DNA from: Thermaurantimonas sp046299575
Lineage (GTDB): Bacteria; Bacteroidota; Bacteroidia; Flavobacteriales; Schleiferiaceae
Reading direction: 5' to 3'
Assembly: GCF_046299575.1 (NCBI RefSeq)
Contig: NZ_JBKBHX010000002.1
Span: 124,001 to 188,000, forward strand
Length of the DNA stretch: 64,000 nucleotides
Position numbers and translations under genes: made by a program. Positions 60,515 to 64,000 of this stretch are shown one piece after another; positions within the stretch are counted from its first letter, which is position 1; each line of letters begins with the position of its first letter. The notes beneath the pieces are model-generated. The model was not told where the DNA came from and searched no databases. It saw nothing but the letters and a program-made list of their open reading frames with translations.

Positions 60515-60951
60515 ACGGAAAATAAAATGTAAGCGTGAAAGGAATTGGAATGATTAGCACGAATAAAAGGCTGCCTTAAAAACGAACTTTTAGAAGAAGA
60601 TCTTTGATAATTTATATAAAACTCATCAAGATTTTTAACATTTTCTCCCCACCTCCTACTTAAGAAAGCTTCAACAAGCATTATCCGTTCAAGCAACTAT
60701 CCACGCCCTTATGTGCAATAAAAATGGAAAAATTTGTTTTTTCTGAAATAATTTTTGAAGGAGGTAGAAAAGATTCTGTTTTTCGTAAAAGTTTCAGTTT
60801 TAAAATATTGTCTTAGGTCGTTGTTTCGTAGTCAGCACAAGCTTCAGAAGCTGCCCGATAGATCAGTATGCAAGGTGCGCGCCCTGGTAAAAAATGAAAA
60901 AGCACCCGGCCATCGGTGGTCGAGTGCTCATGTATCTAAAGGTGTAAGTCG
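60515..60951. other. Convergent gap, only a terminator seen
   Basis: This 437-nt gap is AT-rich and holds no credible gene. Near its right end is the uspA-type gene's terminator. A GAAGGAGG motif near 60757 precedes a short open frame from a TTG, but that frame runs through the terminator and looks spurious. Confidence 0.6.
60896..60928 (-). terminator. Rho-independent terminator after the UspA protein gene
   Basis: On the minus strand AGCACTCGACC pairs with GGCCGGGTGCT (two G-T pairs), followed by TTTTTC and more T. Confidence 0.8.
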
Positions 60952-61770
60952 CTAATTTACATCCTCATGCAAGGCGAGATAGGGTAGCTTTGAATGGTAT
61001 GCTACCTTGGTGGTAACTGACTTGTGGAAGATGGACTCAAAGAAGCTGTAGTTGCGGCTCATCAGGGCAATCATATCTGCGCGGTCTTCAGCGGCAAACT
61101 GTAGCAGGGTGTCTTCTACGTTTTCGCCACTGAGTACTTCGAAGCGGTGGGGTATGCCTTTGAGGTATTCGGAGATACGTTGTTTGGCTTCGATTACAGT
61201 CTGGTTATCAATGCCATAATTTACAATTACGTGGGCGATTACGACTTCGGCATTGAAGATAGAAGCAATTTCGGCGAGCTGGGTGAGGGCAGTGCCGTTG
61301 CGCTTAGATTTGAAATCGGCACCGAAGACGATCTTACGGATGTTTGAGAAGTGAGAGCCTGCAGGTATAGTAATAACAGGTACAGTAACGCTCTGGAGTA
61401 TGGAGGCTGCATTTGAGCCAATGAGGATTTCTTCGATGCCACTAGCTCCCTTGGTGCCGAGTATTACCATATCAGCTCCTTCTTCCTCTACAGCCTTTTT
61501 GACGAGTCGGATGGGGTTACCAACAAGGCAACGGGTTTCAAATGGAATACCAGCTGCTTGGAGTTTTTCTTCCACTTTTTTCATACCTGCTTCTGAGTTT
61601 TCTTTCATTATTTCGAGCAGGGAGTGGGTCATCACTGTTTCGGCGTAGGGGAGGTCGTAGGCATTCAGGGCGATTATTTTGGCTCCAGTTTTTTTTGCAA
61701 AGTCAATGGCAAAATTGAGTGCCTTGTCGGCATTAGCGGAATAGTCCGTTGGGAAGATGATTGTTTTCAT
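60952..61770 (-). CDS. Tandem universal stress protein (UspA family)
   Basis: The 272-residue protein has two Usp domains. The first starts IIFPTDYSANADKALNFAIDFAKKTGAKII and ends with the ATP-binding-type loop GTKGASGIEEILIGSNAASIL; the second starts KIVFGADFKSKRNGTALTQL but its equivalent loop (ALMSRNYSF...) is degenerate. It is cytoplasmic and likely induced by stress. It stands alone. Confidence 0.92.
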   Translation of the reverse strand: MKTIIFPTDYSANADKALNFAIDFAKKTGAKIIALNAYDLPYAETVMTHSLLEIMKENSEAGMKKVEEKLQAAGIPFETRCLVGNPIRLVKKAVEEEGADMVILGTKGASGIEEILIGSNAASILQSVTVPVITIPAGSHFSNIRKIVFGADFKSKRNGTALTQLAEIASIFNAEVVIAHVIVNYGIDNQTVIEAKQRISEYLKGIPHRFEVLSGENVEDTLLQFAAEDRADMIALMSRNYSFFESIFHKSVTTKVAYHSKLPYLALHEDVN

Positions 61771-61841
61771 ACAGGTTGATTATCTTAAGACGAAAGTAGT
61801 GCAGCTGAAAATATGGATTATATGATAATTATCAACCGTAT

Positions 61842-63041
61842 TTAGGTAGATTTTTTAAGGACGAGGCCTTTGAGGTAGCGACCTTCGGGGTGATAGATGC
61901 TTACAGGGTGATCGGCGGGCTGATGAAGGCGATACAATATTTGAAAATCAATGCCTGTGTCCATAGCGGCTGATGTGATGGTGTTGACGAAAAGTTCTTC
62001 GGAGATGTTTTGGGAACACGAGTAGGTCATCAGCAAGCCACCGGGAGCAAGTTTGTTCATGGCAAGGGCATTCAGGCGCTTGTAGCCGATCACGGCATTG
62101 TGCGTGACTCGGTGGCTTTTTGCAAAGGCAGGCGGATCAAGCACGATGATGTCAAAGGTGCGATCGAGGTGGGTGAGGTATTCGAAGGTATCAGCAGTGA
62201 GTGAGGTGTGCTTACTGCGATCAAGTTGGTTGATTTCCAGATTATTTTCTAAGAGGTCAATGGCGCGTTGGCTAATATCGAGCGATACTACTTCGCGGGC
62301 TCCCGCTGCCAAGGCATAGATGCTGAAGCCACCGGTGTAAGAAAAGGTGTTAAGCACTGACTTGCCAGGGCATAGGTCCGACAGGAGTTTGCGATTCTCC
62401 CGTTGGTCGATAAAGAATCCTGTTTTTTGACCTTGCTGAAAGTCGATGAAAAACTTGTGGCCATTTTCACGAGCGATGATTTGAACTGCTGGTTCGCCTG
62501 CTGACCATTGATTTTGAAGGGTGGAGTCGTGCAAGGCATCGGCACTCTTGTCGTAGATGGCAGTAAGGCGGCTTCCTAAGTGGCATCGAAGAGCATTGTA
62601 AATAGTTTCGCGTATGTGATACATGCCCAGGTGATGGCACTGCACAATGCAGTAGCCGGCGTAGTAGTCCACTACAAGTCCGGGCAATCCGTCGCCTTCG
62701 CCAAAGATGAGGCGAAAGCAATCGGTGTGGGCTGAGGAGAAAAAGCCGAGTTGCTCTCGCGTATGAATGGCTGCTTTGATCTTTTGATTAATGTAGTGCT
62801 CTACGGGCAGTTTTTCTGCAGTCCAGCTTAGCATTCGAACGGCGATGCTGCCTGAAGAGAGGAATCCGATACCTCTGATAGTTCCTTTGGCATCGGCCAC
62901 GAATACGGGTGTGCCATCGTCGGCTGATTTTGGGATGCTGCGCAAGGCGCCACTGAAGATCCACGGATGACGTTGAAAGAAAATTTTTTCTTTTTCCGGT
63001 TTAATATGTACAACAGGATAGTTTAGTTGTAAGGGTTTCAA
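61842..63041 (-). CDS. RlmI-like 23S rRNA (cytosine-C5) methyltransferase
   Basis: The 399-residue protein has an N-terminal PUA-like domain (HPWIFSGALRSI, AVRMLSW) and a Rossmann methyltransferase domain with VLNTFSYTGGFSIYALAAGA near 230, LDISQRAI, DIIVLDPPAFAKS and the catalytic-cysteine motif MTYSCSQ. RlmI makes m5C1962 in E. coli 23S rRNA. The start is a TTG overlapping the HsdR-N gene stop (TTGA); the first ATG is far inside the PUA domain. Confidence 0.9.
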   Translation of the reverse strand: MKPLQLNYPVVHIKPEKEKIFFQRHPWIFSGALRSIPKSADDGTPVFVADAKGTIRGIGFLSSGSIAVRMLSWTAEKLPVEHYINQKIKAAIHTREQLGFFSSAHTDCFRLIFGEGDGLPGLVVDYYAGYCIVQCHHLGMYHIRETIYNALRCHLGSRLTAIYDKSADALHDSTLQNQWSAGEPAVQIIARENGHKFFIDFQQGQKTGFFIDQRENRKLLSDLCPGKSVLNTFSYTGGFSIYALAAGAREVVSLDISQRAIDLLENNLEINQLDRSKHTSLTADTFEYLTHLDRTFDIIVLDPPAFAKSHRVTHNAVIGYKRLNALAMNKLAPGGLLMTYSCSQNISEELFVNTITSAAMDTGIDFQILYRLHQPADHPVSIYHPEGRYLKGLVLKKST

Positions 63042-63523
63042 AGTTGTGAGGCGATTTTTTTAAGTTGCACAAAATCAGGAATGGTCTTGCTTATGAGGTA
63101 GCAGGTATCGCTGGAATAGGTGTAAATATGGTGATCGATGCCATTAGTGATCAATATGGATGGACTTTTAAACCACTTATTGTAGCGCAAGGCCTGGGCA
63201 AGAACTTCATCGTCAAGAGAAACTTCGGGGCTTTTGCATTCGGCCAGAAGCATGATGCCCTGAGCACCGAATACGGCTAAGTCAAATCGCTTAGTGAGAC
63301 CGTAAAGTGTAAAGGCTTTTTCGAGAGCAAGAGTCATTGGGGGGTATCCGCGTGAAAGAAGTTCAGCTACTAAATGTTGTCGCACCCACTCTTCTGGTGT
63401 GAGCTGAAGCCAACGACGGCGAATGACATCATACACTTGCCATCCGACGGCAACACTCCTGAAGACGTGTGGTGGAGGAGAATTGAGGTTTAGGGGTTTA
63501 AAATCGACAAAAAGATCTTTCAT
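63038..63523 (-). CDS. Lone type I restriction HsdR N-terminal nuclease-like domain
   Basis: The 161-residue protein matches the HSDR_N domain (PF13588 type): EEWVRQHLVAELLSRGYP, then the PD-(D/E)xK nuclease core with D81 (KRFDLAVF), E95 and K97 (LLAECKSP) and a conserved QALRYNKW helix. There is no helicase part and no HsdM/HsdS gene nearby, so it is not a normal restriction enzyme. Its gene overlaps the rRNA methyltransferase gene. Role unknown; DNA repair or RNA-linked roles are open. Confidence 0.85.
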   Translation of the reverse strand: MKDLFVDFKPLNLNSPPPHVFRSVAVGWQVYDVIRRRWLQLTPEEWVRQHLVAELLSRGYPPMTLALEKAFTLYGLTKRFDLAVFGAQGIMLLAECKSPEVSLDDEVLAQALRYNKWFKSPSILITNGIDHHIYTYSSDTCYLISKTIPDFVQLKKIASQL

Positions 63524-63576
63524 TCGGACAATTGCAAGCTAGTGAAGTATTTGTTTTTTTGGCTTTTGGATACAAA

Positions 63577-64000
63577 TTATCTATAGCCATAGCGCTTAAG
63601 TTTTCTTGAGTCATAGCGCCAATTGGGATCGACCTTAACGTAAAGTTCTAAATAGATTTTTTTCATAAAAAAGTGCTCAAGTGCCATTCGCGCGTCGGTA
63701 CCTACTCGCTTGAGAGCGCTACCCCCTTTACCAATGATGATCGCCTTTTGTGTTTCGCGCTCTACAATGATTACCGCTCTGATGCGTATAATGTTTTCTT
63801 CTTCTTTAAACTCCTCAACAACCACCTCACAGGCGTATGGAATTTCTTCTTTGTAGTGCAGCAGTATTTTTTCGCGAATGACTTCCGATACGATGAAGCG
63901 CTCAGTTTTATCAGTGAGCTGATCGGTATCGAAGTAGGGTGGATGTAGGGGGAGCAGTTCAAGCAGCCGGTTTTTAAGTTCAATTACATTAAATCCGTGC
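63577..64000 (-). CDS. era: GTPase Era, 5' part outside window
   Basis: The frame is open to the right edge, so only the C-terminal part (about 141 residues) is present. It contains the linker after the GTPase domain (LLELLPLHPPYFDTDQLTDKTERFIVSEVIREKIL) and the KH domain with EEIPYACEVVVEEF, the AIIIGKGGSALKRVG RNA-binding loop and the C-terminal YVKVDPNWR. Era binds 16S rRNA near its 3' end and helps 30S assembly; the G domain must lie upstream. The TTG/GTG-like internal starts are not real. Confidence 0.94.
   Translation of the reverse strand, partial: HGFNVIELKNRLLELLPLHPPYFDTDQLTDKTERFIVSEVIREKILLHYKEEIPYACEVVVEEFKEEENIIRIRAVIIVERETQKAIIIGKGGSALKRVGTDARMALEHFFMKKIYLELYVKVDPNWRYDSRKLKRYGYR

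Noticed and set aside
60645..60680. Third copy of the 15-kb/56-kb repeat in reverse orientation
   Set aside because: Only one block (a G-rich stretch near AAGAAAGC) looks similar; the other blocks are missing.
60755..60955. 66-codon frame preceded by GAAGGAGG
   Set aside because: It starts at TTG, has an unlikely composition and runs through the terminator of the convergent UspA gene.
1..64000. CRISPR arrays, insertion sequences, tRNA/rRNA genes, prophage or secretion islands
   Set aside because: Reading the gaps on both strands gave no regular spaced repeats, no transposase or integrase, no tRNA-like TTCGAAT loop outside coding regions, and no phage genes.

Overview
The window is chromosomal DNA from a member of the phylum Bacteroidota. 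The evidence is the gliding/type IX secretion (T9SS) set (gldB, gldC, three secreted proteins with type A or type B T9SS C-terminal signals), the short primary sigma factor, many lipoproteins, and repeated matches to the phylum's promoter -7 element TAnnTTTG with almost no Shine-Dalgarno sequences. The class cannot be fixed from sequence alone. About 61 protein genes are packed tightly; I see no rRNA, tRNA, CRISPR array, insertion sequence, prophage or replication origin.

Layout. 1-5.4 kb: a 2OG-Fe(II) oxygenase cut by the left edge, a lone response regulator, a small minus-strand operon (DUF4920 lipoprotein, c-type cytochrome, mnmD), ilvE and an acyl-CoA ligase. 5.4-14.7 kb: the core run accD, rpsO, pnp, primary sigma factor, then an orphan paaB-paaC pair, an aminotransferase and an M3 peptidase. 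14.7-15.2 kb: a gene-free gap with a GC-rich structured element and one copy of a dispersed repeat. 15.2-23.3 kb: gldB-gldC-inositol phosphatase facing a long plus-strand run (outer-membrane protein, nadE, YwqK-like protein, mnmA, T9SS subtilase, nitronate monooxygenase). 23.4-31.7 kb: a large T9SS type B surface protein, a SPOR protein, pyrH-frr-lipoprotein and ppc, the last behind a striking palindromic promoter.

32-50 kb is nearly all minus strand: esterase/dCMP deaminase/CtpA-type protease; an acidic protein and a deoxyhypusine-synthase-like enzyme lacking the usual catalytic lysine; crotonase, NtrY-like kinase, Lol-type permease, rbfA, thiL, a beta-barrel and two AT-rich cell-envelope glycan genes; peroxiredoxin; ZIP transporter, methyltransferase, FadL-like porin; and a Trp/Met/Gly/Pro-rich lipoprotein. 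50-56 kb (plus): proS, pdhB, htpG, manC. 56-56.7 kb: a second gene-free gap with the other repeat copy. 56.7-64 kb: DUF2911 protein, lgt-DUF192-metal receptor-FKBP operon, a tandem UspA protein, a 23S rRNA methyltransferase, a lone HsdR-N nuclease domain, and era cut by the right edge.

Most content is housekeeping: translation and RNA decay (rpsO, pnp, frr, rbfA, proS, mnmA, mnmD, era), central metabolism (ppc, pdhB, accD, ilvE, nadE, thiL, pyrH) and envelope biogenesis (lgt, Lol permease, T9SS/gliding, glycan genes). The signals least explained by gene content are regulatory or repetitive: the 11-bp inverted repeat spanning the ppc promoter, the palindrome before htpG, the paired intergenic repeats at about 15 kb and 56.4 kb, and four gene junctions of the form TTGA, where a TTG start overlaps the upstream stop.
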